Notes: generated from the letters alone by a model not told the origin. 44,726 nucleotides of DNA from Acidisphaera sp. S103 (GCF_009765975.1 NZ_LMUJ01000031.1:113554-158279); one strand, 5' to 3'; shown: positions 1 through 8,880, numbered from the stretch's first letter. Made by a program: numbers and translations.

Positions 1-786
1 TGGGGGGCGAGCGGCCTGGGTGACGCGGTCTACCGGGCGCTTGCCGACAGTATGGCGGTGCTGCTGAGCGAGGCCCCAGCCCTCGATACACTGTGTTCGG
101 AGACGGTGGCGGATTTGTTGCCGCCGACGGCCGAGACTGTCGCTGCCTTGTTGGGGCGGGTCGTGAAGGCAAACCGGTCGGCTTTGCCGATGATGATCAC
201 CCTGCTGCTGGACCGGCTGCCGGAAGTGGCCGGACTGCTGCCCACCGTGCGTGAGGGACAGCAGGCCGCCGCGATCCAGGCGGCGACGGACGAAGCGGCC
301 GGTCTTCTGCTCCGGCAGCTCGACCAGCCGGTTGGCGGCGTCCAGACGCGCATCGCCGCCGGCACGCTGGTGGACGCCGGTGCCGCGGCCGGCCGTATCG
401 CGACTCTGCTGACGCATCTGGACACGCCGGATGCCAAGCCGGGGCGGCGCGAGCATCTGCGGGCGGTGCGCCAGCGGCTGAATGCTGGCTGCAAGGCCAG
501 GTTCGTGTCGGGGTTGCAGGATGAACTGCTGGCGCGGTTGCGGCCAGCGTCCGATCCGGTGGACATCGTGGCGCTGGAGACGGCGGCCCGGGGACTGCGG
601 GTGCTGGAGAGCGAGGCGCGGGCGGTGGGCGGCGGGGCTACCTATGACCTGCTGCTGGGCAAGGCGGCGGAGGCGATTGGGTGCGATGCCATGCGGGACC
701 GGCTGACGCGGGTGGAGCAGGTCCGGCTGGTGGAAATTCTCAGCGGATCGGATGCGGCGCTGGCGATGGCTGACGAGTTGGGGTGA
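1..786 (+). CDS. Unrecognised alanine-rich protein, 5'-truncated by window edge
   Basis: The reading frame is open from the first base of the window to a TGA at 784-786. The first in-frame ATG (position 52) has no Shine-Dalgarno sequence in front of it, so the true start probably lies upstream of the window and this is a C-terminal part of at least 261 residues. The visible part is mostly helical in composition, rich in Ala, Leu, Arg and Asp, with no membrane segment, no signal peptide and no metal-binding cluster. I do not recognise the family. The hicAB promoter begins 15 bases after its stop, so it is not co-transcribed with the toxin-antitoxin pair unless by read-through. Confidence 0.6.
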   Translation, partial: WGASGLGDAVYRALADSMAVLLSEAPALDTLCSETVADLLPPTAETVAALLGRVVKANRSALPMMITLLLDRLPEVAGLLPTVREGQQAAAIQAATDEAAGLLLRQLDQPVGGVQTRIAAGTLVDAGAAAGRIATLLTHLDTPDAKPGRREHLRAVRQRLNAGCKARFVSGLQDELLARLRPASDPVDIVALETAARGLRVLESEARAVGGGATYDLLLGKAAEAIGCDAMRDRLTRVEQVRLVEILSGSDAALAMADELG

Positions 787-800
787 GTGGGTTTTGCGCC

Positions 801-829
801 TTGATGTGGGATTGTTCTGTGCATATATT
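801..829 (+). promoter_or_regulatory. Predicted sigma-70 promoter of hicAB
   Basis: TTGATG at 801-806 matches four of six bases of the -35 consensus and TATATT at 824-829 matches five of six of the -10 consensus, with exactly 17 bases between. This is the most convincing promoter in the window. Transcription would start near 836, followed by GGAGGG at 840-845 and the TTG start of the toxin at 854. Confidence 0.6.
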
Positions 830-834
830 TGCAC
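819..834 (+). promoter_or_regulatory. Imperfect 16-bp palindrome over the hicAB -10 box, candidate HicB operator
   Basis: The sequence GTGCATATATTTGCAC is a 16-bp palindrome with one mismatched base pair. It covers the -10 box of the predicted hicAB promoter. HicB proteins with a ribbon-helix-helix domain are known to repress their own operon from such palindromes, so this is the obvious candidate operator. The role is inferred from position and symmetry only. Confidence 0.5.
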
Positions 835-853
835 GTGACGGAGGGCCATAAGG

Positions 854-1045
854 TTGGCCAAACCGGAAACGAGCCGAAACAAGGTCGTCGCACGCCTCGA
901 ATCGGAAGGATGGAAGAACGAAGGCGGGGGCGCCGACGACAAATTCACCAAGCCGGGAGCCGCTTACCCTGTGCTGGTGCCGCGGCACCGGACGCTGAGC
1001 CCGGGTGTTGCGCGCAGCATTGCCAAGGCGGCGGGATGGATTTGA
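854..1045 (+). CDS. hicA: HicA-family mRNA interferase toxin
   Basis: This 63-residue protein has the size and the beta-alpha-beta-beta-alpha layout of HicA, a small dsRBD-like ribonuclease that cleaves mRNA and is neutralised by HicB. Recognisable parts are the first helix (VVARLESEGW), the central strand with DDKFTKPG, and the closing helix SPGVARSIAKAAGW. The start is TTG at 854, eight bases after GGAGGG; no ATG gives a full-length product. The hicB start follows 31 bases later. The odd point is the catalytic loop: families with GSHHxF or DHDKF carry a histidine there, and this protein has GADDKF with no histidine. Its only histidine is in VPRHR. It could be a weakened or inactive toxin, or the alignment of that loop could be shifted by one residue. 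Confidence 0.8.
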   Translation: MAKPETSRNKVVARLESEGWKNEGGGADDKFTKPGAAYPVLVPRHRTLSPGVARSIAKAAGWI

Positions 1046-1076
1046 GCCGGCCGCCGGAATCATCAGGAGGACAAGT

Positions 1077-1487
1077 TTGACGCGCTACATTGCTCTCATT
1101 GACGGTGGCCCTGGCGGATACGGAGTGGCGTTTCCCGATCTTCCGGGGTGCACCGCCATGGCGGACACGCTCGATCGGGCGATGGCCTCGGCTGGGGCTG
1201 CGCTGGGGGACTGGATCAATACTGTCGAGAGTGGTGGCAACCCGATTCCGGCCGCCAGGACGGCGGAGACACTGCGCCACGATCCGGAGGTTGCGGAGGC
1301 GTTGAGCGAGGGCGCGAGCCTGGCTGCGATCCTGGTGGTGCGGTCGACGGGAAAGCCGGTAAGGGCGAACCTTTCGCTGGACGAGGGTATCGTTTCGGCC
1401 ATCGACGCCGCCGCCCGCGCCCGGGGCATCACCCGATCGGCGATGGTGGAGGTGCTGGCTCGGGAACATTTGTTTGAACTGACGTAG
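1077..1487 (+). CDS. hicB: HicB-family antitoxin with ribbon-helix-helix domain
   Basis: This is the antitoxin partner of the preceding HicA. Residues 1-60 form the degraded RNase-H-like HicB domain (RYIALIDGGPGGYGVAFPDL, then PGCTAMADTLDRA), which binds and blocks the toxin. The C-terminal segment, with NLSLDEGIVSAIDAAARA and GITRSAMVEVLARE, is a ribbon-helix-helix DNA-binding domain expected to repress the operon. I chose TTG at 1077 because AGGAGG at 1065-1070 stands six bases before it and the HicB fold begins right there. An in-frame upstream start would add residues that overlap hicA and match nothing. The protein is 136 residues. The 819-834 palindrome is a plausible binding site. Confidence 0.87.
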   Translation: MTRYIALIDGGPGGYGVAFPDLPGCTAMADTLDRAMASAGAALGDWINTVESGGNPIPAARTAETLRHDPEVAEALSEGASLAAILVVRSTGKPVRANLSLDEGIVSAIDAAARARGITRSAMVEVLAREHLFELT

Positions 1488-1566
1488 TGCTGTCGCCCTG
1501 GCTATCCAAGCGTTATGCCGGCGTATTCAGGTCTTGTTGGACGGACGGCTTTGGGCGGGCGAACGG

Positions 1567-2142
1567 TCAACGGCGTGAGTCGCGGTCCAAGACGGAAGCA
1601 TCTCGATCCGCCGCGAGACACACATCGATGGACGGAACCGACGAACCGATCGCGAGACATGGCCGTTCGGAGCGTCCGATCTCGTCAAAACCGAGCTTGG
1701 CCAAAACGCGTCCGGACACGGGATTGTCAGCAAAATAGCCGGAGGTGATCGTCCGCAGGCGCAAGCCTTGGAAACCGTGGCCGACGACCGCCCTCGCGGC
1801 CTCGGTGGCAATGCCCTGCCGCCAATGCGCGCGGCCCACGTAGTAGCCCAACTCGGCGACCCCCGGTTCGCGGTCCGGTGTAAGCCCGACGATGCCGACG
1901 ACTTCATCCGAGACCCGCAGCGTGACGGCCCATACCCACTCATTGGGCACGATCATGTCGAGGAAAAACCGAGCGTCCTTCTCGCCGTAGGGATGCGGCA
2001 CGCGGGCAAGGCGGCGAGCGACCTCCCAGTCCCCCACGATTGCTATGATCGAGCCAATATCGCCGGCGTTCGGCTTCCGAAGCAAAAGCCGTTCGGTTTG
2101 CAGCACCGGGCGGTCTTTTGGTGGTCCTTCGCCATTCTGCAT
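1567..2142 (-). CDS. GNAT N-acetyltransferase, RimJ/RimL type
   Basis: This 191-residue protein has the GNAT fold that transfers acetyl from acetyl-CoA to an amine. The N-terminus LQTERLLLRKP is the usual first strand and helix of the RimJ/RimL-like subgroup. The acetyl-CoA-binding motif appears as GYYVGRAHWRQGIATEAA (compare R/Q-x-x-G-x-G/A), followed by the late NPVSGRVLAKLGF element typical of this group. The ATG at 2142 is preferred because GAAAGG lies seven bases upstream; a TTG five codons earlier has no such site. The substrate cannot be told from sequence. It is the downstream member of a minus-strand pair with the sulfotransferase, 111 bases away. Confidence 0.85.
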   Translation of the reverse strand: MQNGEGPPKDRPVLQTERLLLRKPNAGDIGSIIAIVGDWEVARRLARVPHPYGEKDARFFLDMIVPNEWVWAVTLRVSDEVVGIVGLTPDREPGVAELGYYVGRAHWRQGIATEAARAVVGHGFQGLRLRTITSGYFADNPVSGRVLAKLGFDEIGRSERPCLAIGSSVPSIDVCLAADRDASVLDRDSRR

Positions 2143-2253
2143 AGTCGCGCCTTTCAATCTGGGGCGTTAGCTGTCCACAAGGGACACGCGCCACGCAACT
2201 CGATCGGCGCTTGCGGTCCGGCCGATAGCCCGGGACCGCCTACAGGATACAGC

Positions 2254-3075
2254 TTACACGATCTGCACCGACGACGGCATGCGCGCCGGATCGTTCCAGA
2301 AAGCGTCACGCTCGTATCGTTCGAACAGATCGGGCGGCAATATCGTCGGTCTCGTCTCCGCGCGTACCACGGACCGTACGTGATGCAACCCGGGCGTGCC
2401 GAGCCGCGCGTCAAAGTCGATCATGTCGTAGGTCGGCTCGATATGGGTTGGATCGTGAGCGAACGGCGGCTCGCCAATGGCTTCGTAGACCGCGGCCAGT
2501 GCGCGGAGCGGGTCCGTCGTCAGCGTCTCATACCGGACTAACAGCAGTTTTTCCGCCAGGCCGCCGAACACAGCCTCCCGCAGTCCGTTCCAGGCGAAGC
2601 CGATCATGCCGTCGCCTTTGCTCAATCCTTCCACACGGGAATAGACGGTACCGCTCGTTTCGTAATTGAAGATGGCCGACAGTTCGAACGCGTTATGCCT
2701 GATCAGCCGTTCGATGCTGTCGACCACCCAGGCCGGATTGCGGACGCAACAGATCACGCGGGATCGAGGGAACAGCATGGCCAGCGCACTCAATTTCGTT
2801 GTCCATTGACGATTGGTATCGAACACCAACTGACTCGGATGGATGTCGGCGTAGTAGGCCTCGAAACACGCGCGCAGCAGCCGGACCCTCTGGGTCTCGT
2901 CGATGAAAACCGAACTTTCGTTGCGTTGGCTCATCGCCGCGGCCATGGCGTTGAACAGGCTTCCAACCGGGCTGGTCATGCCGGCAGAGAAACGCGGGTT
3001 CTGCCGCAGCAACGCGGCAAGCAGGGTCGAGCCCGCACGGGGCAGGCCAGAGATAAAGTGAATGCCGTTTTGCAA
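2254..3075 (-). CDS. Sulfotransferase family protein
   Basis: Members transfer a sulfuryl group from PAPS to a hydroxyl or amine. The 5'-phosphosulfate-binding loop is visible as [13 protein letters not shown] near the N-terminus and the 3'-phosphate-binding segment as [18 protein letters not shown] in the middle of the chain, in the expected order. A later segment, [16 protein letters not shown], is also typical of bacterial members. I chose the TTG at 3075, because AAGGA stands eight bases upstream and bacterial relatives begin close to the PAPS loop. An ATG at 3108 would add 11 residues. The acceptor is unknown. It is divergent from the FAD oxidoreductase gene (267 bases between starts), with no PAPS synthesis genes nearby. 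Confidence 0.82.
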   Translation of the reverse strand: MQNGIHFISGLPRAGSTLLAALLRQNPRFSAGMTSPVGSLFNAMAAAMSQRNESSVFIDETQRVRLLRACFEAYYADIHPSQLVFDTNRQWTTKLSALAMLFPRSRVICCVRNPAWVVDSIERLIRHNAFELSAIFNYETSGTVYSRVEGLSKGDGMIGFAWNGLREAVFGGLAEKLLLVRYETLTTDPLRALAAVYEAIGEPPFAHDPTHIEPTYDMIDFDARLGTPGLHHVRSVVRAETRPTILPPDLFERYERDAFWNDPARMPSSVQIV

Positions 3076-3341
3076 TGCACAGGTCCTTTGGTCCGTCCTG
3101 GATGGCATCCCTTATGGCACCGTTTGGCAGATGCAGCCCACCCTTCCACCCGTCCAATCCTCTGTGCAGAGGTGTACCAACCGGAACCATGTCGCCGCAA
3201 GGTCGCCGTCCAGCCGTTACGCCGGACCGTGTAAAGGCACCGACAAAGCGCAACCCACCACCGCCCAAACCCAGCCCGTATGGACTCCCGCTCGCCGCCA
3301 GCCTAACCGGTGCGTGGATTTGCCGTCGGGAGGAAGCAGGC

Positions 3342-4451
3342 GTGGAGGAAGTCGATTGCGTCGTGGTGGGGGCCGGGGTTGTCGGGCTCGCGGTGGCTCG
3401 GGCGTTGGCGCTGGCGGGGCGTGAGGTCATCATCCTGGACGCGGCGGAGGGGATTGGCACCGAGACGTCCTCCCGCAACAGTGAGGTCATCCACGCCGGT
3501 ATCTACTATCCCGCCAACAGCCTGATGGCCAGGTTTTGCATCGCCGGGCGGCGGCGGCTGTATGCGTATTGTGCGGAAAAGGGTGTGCCGCACATCAATT
3601 GCGGCAAGCTGATCGTGGCGACCAGCGCGCAGGAAGACGGGATGCTGGCCGGCATCAAGCAGCGGGCGGAAGCCAACGGCGTCGAGGGCATGCGGGTGCT
3701 GACGGCGGCCGAGGCGGTGGCGCTGGAGCCTAACCTGGTGTGCACCAGCGCGCTGCTGTCGCCGCGGACGGGGATCATCGACAGCCATTCCTACATGGTG
3801 GCGTTGCAGGGCGATGCCGAGAACGCCGGCGCGGTGCCGGTGTTTTTCAGCCCGGTGCTGGGCGGCCGGGTGGCTGGGCGCGGAATCGAGGTGGATGTCG
3901 GCGGCGCCGATCCGATGACGCTGCGGTGTCGGCTGTTGGTGAATTCCGCCGGGCTGCATGCGCCGGGACTGGCGGGACGGATCGTGGGGATGCCGCCGGA
4001 TCGGGTGCCGACGGCGTATTATGCCAAAGGAAACTATTTCACGCTGTCGGGGCGGTCGCCGTTCTCGCGGCTGATCTATCCGGTGCCGGTGCCGGGCGGG
4101 TTGGGCGTGCACCTGACGGTGGATTTGGGCGGGCAGGCCCGATTTGGACCGGACGTGGAATGGGTTGATTCGATTGAGTACACGGTCGATCCGTCTCGGT
4201 CGGACAGTTTCTACGCGGCGGTGCGGCGGTACTGGCCGGCGCTGAAGGATGGGGCGTTGCAGCCGGGGTATGCGGGGATTCGGCCGAAGACCGTGCCGAA
4301 AGGTGCGCCGGGACAGGATTTCGTCGTGCAGGGGCCGCAGACGCATGGGGTTCCTGGGCTGATCAACCTGTTTGGGATCGAGAGTCCGGGTCTGACCGCC
4401 TCCCTGGCAATCGCCGATCACGTGCTGGAGGTTTCGCGGACGGAGTCGTAG
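3342..4451 (+). CDS. FAD-dependent oxidoreductase, L-2-hydroxyglutarate oxidase/dehydrogenase type
   Basis: This is a 369-residue DAO-superfamily flavoprotein. Residues 4-20 hold the FAD dinucleotide fold [30 protein letters not shown] follows, a hallmark of the L-2-hydroxyglutarate dehydrogenase (LhgO/L2HGDH) group, and the C-terminal part has GYAGIRPK and the [18 protein letters not shown]-closing segment. Family members oxidise L-2-hydroxyglutarate or related 2-hydroxy acids and pass electrons to the quinone pool or oxygen. The GTG start at 3342 is eight bases after GGGAGG and places the FAD fold at the N-terminus. The next genes downstream, 273 bases away on the same strand, are a phosphonate-type importer, so a phosphorus-containing hydroxy acid is a conceivable substrate, but that is only inference. 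Confidence 0.85.
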   Translation: MEEVDCVVVGAGVVGLAVARALALAGREVIILDAAEGIGTETSSRNSEVIHAGIYYPANSLMARFCIAGRRRLYAYCAEKGVPHINCGKLIVATSAQEDGMLAGIKQRAEANGVEGMRVLTAAEAVALEPNLVCTSALLSPRTGIIDSHSYMVALQGDAENAGAVPVFFSPVLGGRVAGRGIEVDVGGADPMTLRCRLLVNSAGLHAPGLAGRIVGMPPDRVPTAYYAKGNYFTLSGRSPFSRLIYPVPVPGGLGVHLTVDLGGQARFGPDVEWVDSIEYTVDPSRSDSFYAAVRRYWPALKDGALQPGYAGIRPKTVPKGAPGQDFVVQGPQTHGVPGLINLFGIESPGLTASLAIADHVLEVSRTES

Positions 4452-4724
4452 GGCGCCTGGTCATCGCTGTCCGTCCGGCGTCACCTTCGCGCATGACGGC
4501 CGCCCCTTCATGTGGACGGCGCGGGCGTTTCAGGTTGACCGGAGCCGCACTCCGAAGCGTGTGATCGCCGGCCAGACCGAATGACTCCGCGAGTGATCCG
4601 GCCCTAATACTTGGTGATCCGCAAAAGTGCAGTCCGGGCGGTAATGTTCATCCGCTTGTCATCCACTGGCGCAAACGGTGCCCTAGAAAGTCCCTGGCTA
4701 AAAAATCATCCCAGGGGTTCGAAA

Positions 4725-5645
4725 ATGCAAAAGCAACCGCAACGCATTCGTGCGCTCGCGGCCGGTGTGGCCATCGCGGCTGCGGTCGTGGCGATGGCAC
4801 CGGCGGCACGCGCGGCCAACGCCGCCGATTGTCCCAACGACGGCGTCGTTCGCTTCGGCGTCGAACCTTTCGATACCTCGGCCAAGCTGGTGCCGATTTA
4901 CGACCATATCGGCAAGCTGCTGGGCGAAAAAATCGGCTGCGAGGTGAAAATCTACGTCGCCACCAACTACAATGCCGAAATCGAAGCGATGCGCAGCGGC
5001 AAGCTGGAAATCGGCGAATTCGGACCGTTGGGCTATGTCCTGGCGCACCAGATCGCCAAAGCCCAGGCCGTCGCGGCGTTCAGCAGCAAGGACGGCAAGC
5101 CCGATACCTATTGGGCCAGCCTGGTCACCTACCCCAGCTCCGGCATCAAGACCGTGGCGGAAATCCGCGGCCACTCCTTCGCCTTCTCCGACCCGGCCTC
5201 GACCTCGGGCCATCTGTTCCCCGCGTATGGATTGCGCAAAGCCGGTATCGATCCGGACAAGGACATCAAGGCGCTCTACGCCGGCAGCCATACCGCGTCC
5301 TATGAGGCGCTGTACAACCACAAGGTCGACGCCGGCGAACTGAACAGCGAGCAACTGGAATCGGCGACCCAGCGCGGGCACTACAAGGAAGGCGACATCG
5401 TCTTCCTGTGGAAGTCCAACCCGATCCCCACCGATCCGATCACCGTGCGCGGCGACCTGGCCCCGGCCTTCAAGGCTCGGGTGACCCAGGCGCTGCAGAC
5501 GCTTGATCTCAGCAGCCTGCCCGAGGCCGACCGCAAGATCATGGGCCTGGGTGGCGCACGCTTCGTGCCGCAGACCGATGGTGCCTATGACGGCATCCGC
5601 GACCTGGTCAAAACCCTGCACATCGACCTGGACAAACTCAGCTGA
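4725..5645 (+). CDS. phnD: Phosphonate-type ABC transporter, periplasmic substrate-binding protein
   Basis: This 306-residue protein opens with a signal peptide: basic QPQRIR, a hydrophobic run, and a likely cleavage after ARA near residue 30. The mature part carries PhnD landmarks in order: RFGVEPFDTSAKL near the start, GEFGPLGYVLAHQ, then FSDPASTSGHLFP, which in this family shapes the phosphonate or phosphite pocket. The ATG at 4725 was chosen because it starts the signal peptide and AGGGG lies a few bases upstream; an upstream in-frame start would bury it. phnC follows after 14 bases. No C-P lyase, phosphonatase or phosphite dehydrogenase gene is in the window, so the ligand (phosphonate, phosphite or another oxyanion) is open. 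Confidence 0.9.
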   Translation: MQKQPQRIRALAAGVAIAAAVVAMAPAARAANAADCPNDGVVRFGVEPFDTSAKLVPIYDHIGKLLGEKIGCEVKIYVATNYNAEIEAMRSGKLEIGEFGPLGYVLAHQIAKAQAVAAFSSKDGKPDTYWASLVTYPSSGIKTVAEIRGHSFAFSDPASTSGHLFPAYGLRKAGIDPDKDIKALYAGSHTASYEALYNHKVDAGELNSEQLESATQRGHYKEGDIVFLWKSNPIPTDPITVRGDLAPAFKARVTQALQTLDLSSLPEADRKIMGLGGARFVPQTDGAYDGIRDLVKTLHIDLDKLS

Positions 5646-5659
5646 GCAGTAAGGAACAA

Positions 5660-6415
5660 ATGCCCGACGCACGGCTTTCCGTGCGCGGGCTGGGCTTGCG
5701 CTACCCAAACGGCACGCATGCGCTGCGCGGCGTCGATCTGGAGGTGCGAGCGGGTGAGTTGCTGATCGTCCTCGGCGGCAACGGTTGCGGCAAAACCACG
5801 CTGTTGCGCTGCGTCACGCGGGCCTTGGCGCCGACCACCGGGGAAGTATGGCTGGGTGGGCAGAACCTCGCCAGCCTGAACGGTGAGCAACTCCGCCGAG
5901 CGCGTCAGGCCCTGGCGCTGATCGGCCAGCATGCGGCGCTGGTGCGGCGCCGCAGCGTCATCGCCAACGTGGCGTGCGGTGCGTTGGCGCGGCACAAGAC
6001 GATCTGGACCAATTTGGGCGGCTTGCCGTCCTCAGAACTGCCCGGCGCCCTTACGTGTCTCGGTCAGGTCGGACTGTCCGACCTGGCGGAACGCCGAGCC
6101 GGCAATTTGTCGGGCGGCCAGGCGCAGCGTGTCGCGATCGCTCGGGCGCTGCTGCAACACCCCCTGGTGCTGCTGGCCGATGAGCCGGTCGCCAGCCTGG
6201 ATCCGGAAGCGGCGAACGAGATCATGCGGCTGCTGCGCCGGCTGGCGCACGACCAGGGTCTGGCCGTGCTGTGCGTGCTGCATCAGGTGGACCTGGCGTT
6301 CGCCTATGCCGATCGCGTCGTCGGCATGCGTGATGGGCAGGTGGCGTTCGACCGGCAACGCGCACACCTCGCCATGGACGACGTCCAAAGCCTTTACACC
6401 GCGAGGGCAGCATGA
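5660..6415 (+). CDS. phnC: Phosphonate-type ABC transporter, ATP-binding subunit
   Basis: This 251-residue ABC ATPase powers import by the PhnD-PhnE system on the cytoplasmic face. Walker A is GGNGCGKTT (residues 39-47), the ABC signature is LSGGQAQR, Walker B is LVLLADEP, followed by SLDPEAA and the switch histidine in VLHQVDLAF. The length is usual for PhnC. AAGGA at 5651-5655 lies just before the ATG. The stop overlaps the phnE start by four bases (ATGA), which implies coupled translation. The IANVACGALARHKTIW stretch after the Q-loop is typical of PhnC rather than of other ATPases. Confidence 0.92.
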   Translation: MPDARLSVRGLGLRYPNGTHALRGVDLEVRAGELLIVLGGNGCGKTTLLRCVTRALAPTTGEVWLGGQNLASLNGEQLRRARQALALIGQHAALVRRRSVIANVACGALARHKTIWTNLGGLPSSELPGALTCLGQVGLSDLAERRAGNLSGGQAQRVAIARALLQHPLVLLADEPVASLDPEAANEIMRLLRRLAHDQGLAVLCVLHQVDLAFAYADRVVGMRDGQVAFDRQRAHLAMDDVQSLYTARAA

Positions 6416-7236
6416 GTGCCAACAACCCGGGTTTCACCGCCGACGCGCCGGCCATGCTGGTTCCCGGCTGGGCACGATCGATGGCGATTGCCACGCGGGC
6501 GGTGTTCATCGTGCTGGGCATGGCGATCCTGGTGCAGGCGCTGTTCGTCGTGCAGGCAAGGCCGCAGGACCTGGTGACCGGCTTCCACGGCATGGTGGAC
6601 ATCGTACACCGCTCCATGCCGCCCGATTTCTCGGCGCTGCCGGATGCCGCCTGGCCGGCGCTGGAGACGATCGATATCGGCCTGTTCGGCACCATCATGG
6701 GCATCATTCTGGCGGTGCCGCTCTCTGTTCTCGCCGCCGCGAACGTGACGCCGTCGCGCTGGCTGTATTACGTGTCGCGGGCCGTTATCGGCTTCACCCG
6801 AGCGGTGCCGGACCTGGTGTGGGCGCTGCTGTTCGTGACGGCGGTGGGGCTTGGCCCCTTCCCCGGCGGACTGGCGCTGGCGGTCCATTCGGTGGGCATG
6901 CTTGGCCGGTTGTTCGCCGAAACAATCGAGAACATGGACATGGCCCCGATCGATGCGCTGTCGCTGACCGGGGCGAGCCGGTTGCAGGTGTTCACGCACG
7001 GCGTGGTTCCGTCGGTGCTGCCGGCGCTTGCCGGGATCGGCCTGTACCGCCTCGACGAAAATATCCGGTCTTCGCTGGTGCTGGGCTTCGTCGGCGCCGG
7101 CGGCATTGGCTTTCAGTTGTTGACGGCGATGAATTTGTTCCAATATCGGCAAGTATCGCTGCTGCTGATGGTGGTGTTCGTTATCGTCTTCGCGGCCGAA
7201 CGTCTGTCAGCCGTTTGCCGGGAGCGGCTGGCTTAA
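6412..7236 (+). CDS. phnE: Phosphonate-type ABC transporter, permease subunit
   Basis: This 274-residue protein has about six hydrophobic membrane segments. The conserved PhnE start of the transport domain is visible as PALETIDIGLFGTIMGIILA, and the EAA-type loop that contacts the ATPase appears as IDALSLTGASRLQVFTHGVVP, followed by RLDENIRSSLVLGFVGAGGIG, a strong PhnE signature. It forms the channel for the ligand delivered by PhnD. Only one permease gene is present, so the channel would be a homodimer. Its last 30 bases overlap the 3' end of the convergent alpha-glucosidase gene (7207-7236), and no terminator is seen between them. Confidence 0.92.
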   Translation: MSANNPGFTADAPAMLVPGWARSMAIATRAVFIVLGMAILVQALFVVQARPQDLVTGFHGMVDIVHRSMPPDFSALPDAAWPALETIDIGLFGTIMGIILAVPLSVLAAANVTPSRWLYYVSRAVIGFTRAVPDLVWALLFVTAVGLGPFPGGLALAVHSVGMLGRLFAETIENMDMAPIDALSLTGASRLQVFTHGVVPSVLPALAGIGLYRLDENIRSSLVLGFVGAGGIGFQLLTAMNLFQYRQVSLLLMVVFVIVFAAERLSAVCRERLA

Positions 7237-8880
7237 CCCAGATGGCCCATGCCGCGGTGTTGGGGCGGTCGTTGCCGCGAGTTGCGTGAACAGCACACCG
7301 TACGGCTGCAATCGACCGTCGCCATCGAGGCAATCCTCGAACCCGCTGCCCTCCATCGCATGATGCAGCGGCCCGTCGAGCAAAGCCACATGGTCCGACA
7401 GGTTGAACACCGCCAGCACGCGCTGTCCGTCGTGTTCCCGAATGAAACCAACCAGGGGCGAGGACAACTCGACAACCCGTAACGTCCCATGCACCAGCGC
7501 CGGCACGCCGCGCCGCCAGTGCAGGAATCGCCGGAACGCATGCAGTAACGACGACCCATCGGCTTCCTGCACGTCCACCGCCAGCGAACGATGCGCGTCC
7601 GGTACCGGCAACCAGGGTGCCTCCGCCGTGGTGAACCCGCCATGCGCCGCCTGGGCGCGCCACGGCATCGGCGTCCGGCTGCCGTCCCGTCCTCGAAACT
7701 CGGGCCAATAGGCGATCCCGAACGGGTCGCGCAGGTCGCCTTCGGACAACACCGCTTCGGTCAGACCAAGCTCTTCCCCCTGATACAGACAGACGCTGCC
7801 GCGTAACGACAGCAGCAGCGCCATCAACAGGCGGGCAAACGCCGGGTCGGGCGTCCGTCCGGGGTAAGGGTTCCACCGGCTGACCGCGCGTTCGACGTCG
7901 TGGTTGCTGAACGACCAGCAGATCCAGCCATCGGTTCCGGCACCGGCCAGATCGCGTAGCAGGCCGTTGACCGTCGCCCAGTCGAACCCGCCGCGCAACG
8001 GCCGCAAGGTATAGGCCATGTGCAGCCCGTCGGCTCCGCCCGTGCTGCCCACCACACGCTGAAACGCGTTCGGCTGGCTGGAGATCTCCCCCAGCGTCAC
8101 GGTCCCCGGATAGGCGTCCAACAGGCCCCGGATGCGCGCCAGCAGCCCCATCGCCTCCGGCTGCAACATGTCATGGACGTGAAGCTGCATCCCGAACAGC
8201 TTCGCCGGAACGACCTCGGGCGCCGGCGCGGCCGGGTTCGACCGCAAAGCCGAGTCGTGCAGCAGGAAGTCGATCGCATCCAGGCGGAATCCGTCCACGC
8301 CGCGATCCAGCCAAAACCGCCCGGTCTGCAGCAGCGCATCCATCACCACCGGATTGTGCAGGTTCAGCGCCGGCTGGTGATCGAGGAAATGGTGCAGGAA
8401 ATACTGCCGCCGCCGCGGCTCCCACGTCCACGCGGCGCCGCCGAACACCGACAGCCAGTTGTTGGGCGGTGTCCCATCCGGGCGGGGATCGGCCCACACA
8501 TACCAGTCCGCTTTGGCCGCTGTTCGGCCGGAGCGGCTGTCCAGGAACCAGGGGTGCCGGTCGGACGTGTGGCTCCAGACCTGGTCGATCAGCACTTTCA
8601 GCCCCAGCGCATGGGCGCGGGCCAGCAGCGCGTCGAAATCCGCCATCGTGCCGAACAACGGGTCGACATCGACGTAGCTTGCGACGTCATAACCGAAGTC
8701 TCGCTGGGGCGACACGAAGAACGGGCACAGCCAGATGGCGTCGGCGCCAAGCCGAACGACGTGGTCGAGCCGATTGGTGATTCCGGGAAGATCGCCGATG
8801 CCGTCGCCGTTGCTGTCGAAGAAGCTGCGCGGATAAATCTGATAGATGATCGCCCCGCGCCACCAGTCCCCGTTCGCCAT
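7207..8880 (-). CDS. GH13 alpha-glucosidase / oligo-1,6-glucosidase
   Basis: This 557-residue glycoside hydrolase family 13 enzyme cleaves alpha-glucosidic bonds with retention. The N-terminus WWRGAIIYQIYPRSFFDSNG is the standard opening. The TIM-barrel regions include GFRLDAIDF with nucleophile Asp201, TLGEISS with acid/base Glu265, and FSNHDVE with Asp328. DSNGDGIGDL near residue 22 is the usual calcium-binding loop. There is no signal peptide, so the substrate is processed in the cytoplasm, probably a maltose-, sucrose- or trehalose-type oligosaccharide. The ATG at 8880 was chosen because AGGGAG lies six bases upstream; ATG 8886 and GTG 8895 are alternatives. No sugar transporter is adjacent. 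The 3' end overlaps phnE. Confidence 0.9.
   Translation of the reverse strand: MANGDWWRGAIIYQIYPRSFFDSNGDGIGDLPGITNRLDHVVRLGADAIWLCPFFVSPQRDFGYDVASYVDVDPLFGTMADFDALLARAHALGLKVLIDQVWSHTSDRHPWFLDSRSGRTAAKADWYVWADPRPDGTPPNNWLSVFGGAAWTWEPRRRQYFLHHFLDHQPALNLHNPVVMDALLQTGRFWLDRGVDGFRLDAIDFLLHDSALRSNPAAPAPEVVPAKLFGMQLHVHDMLQPEAMGLLARIRGLLDAYPGTVTLGEISSQPNAFQRVVGSTGGADGLHMAYTLRPLRGGFDWATVNGLLRDLAGAGTDGWICWSFSNHDVERAVSRWNPYPGRTPDPAFARLLMALLLSLRGSVCLYQGEELGLTEAVLSEGDLRDPFGIAYWPEFRGRDGSRTPMPWRAQAAHGGFTTAEAPWLPVPDAHRSLAVDVQEADGSSLLHAFRRFLHWRRGVPALVHGTLRVVELSSPLVGFIREHDGQRVLAVFNLSDHVALLDGPLHHAMEGSGFEDCLDGDGRLQPYGVLFTQLAATTAPTPRHGPSGLSQPLPANG

Noticed and set aside
4650-4672. Possible PHO box before phnD, based on TTGTCAT
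   Set aside because: Only one half-site resembles the consensus CTGTCAT; the second half at the proper distance matches at a single base.
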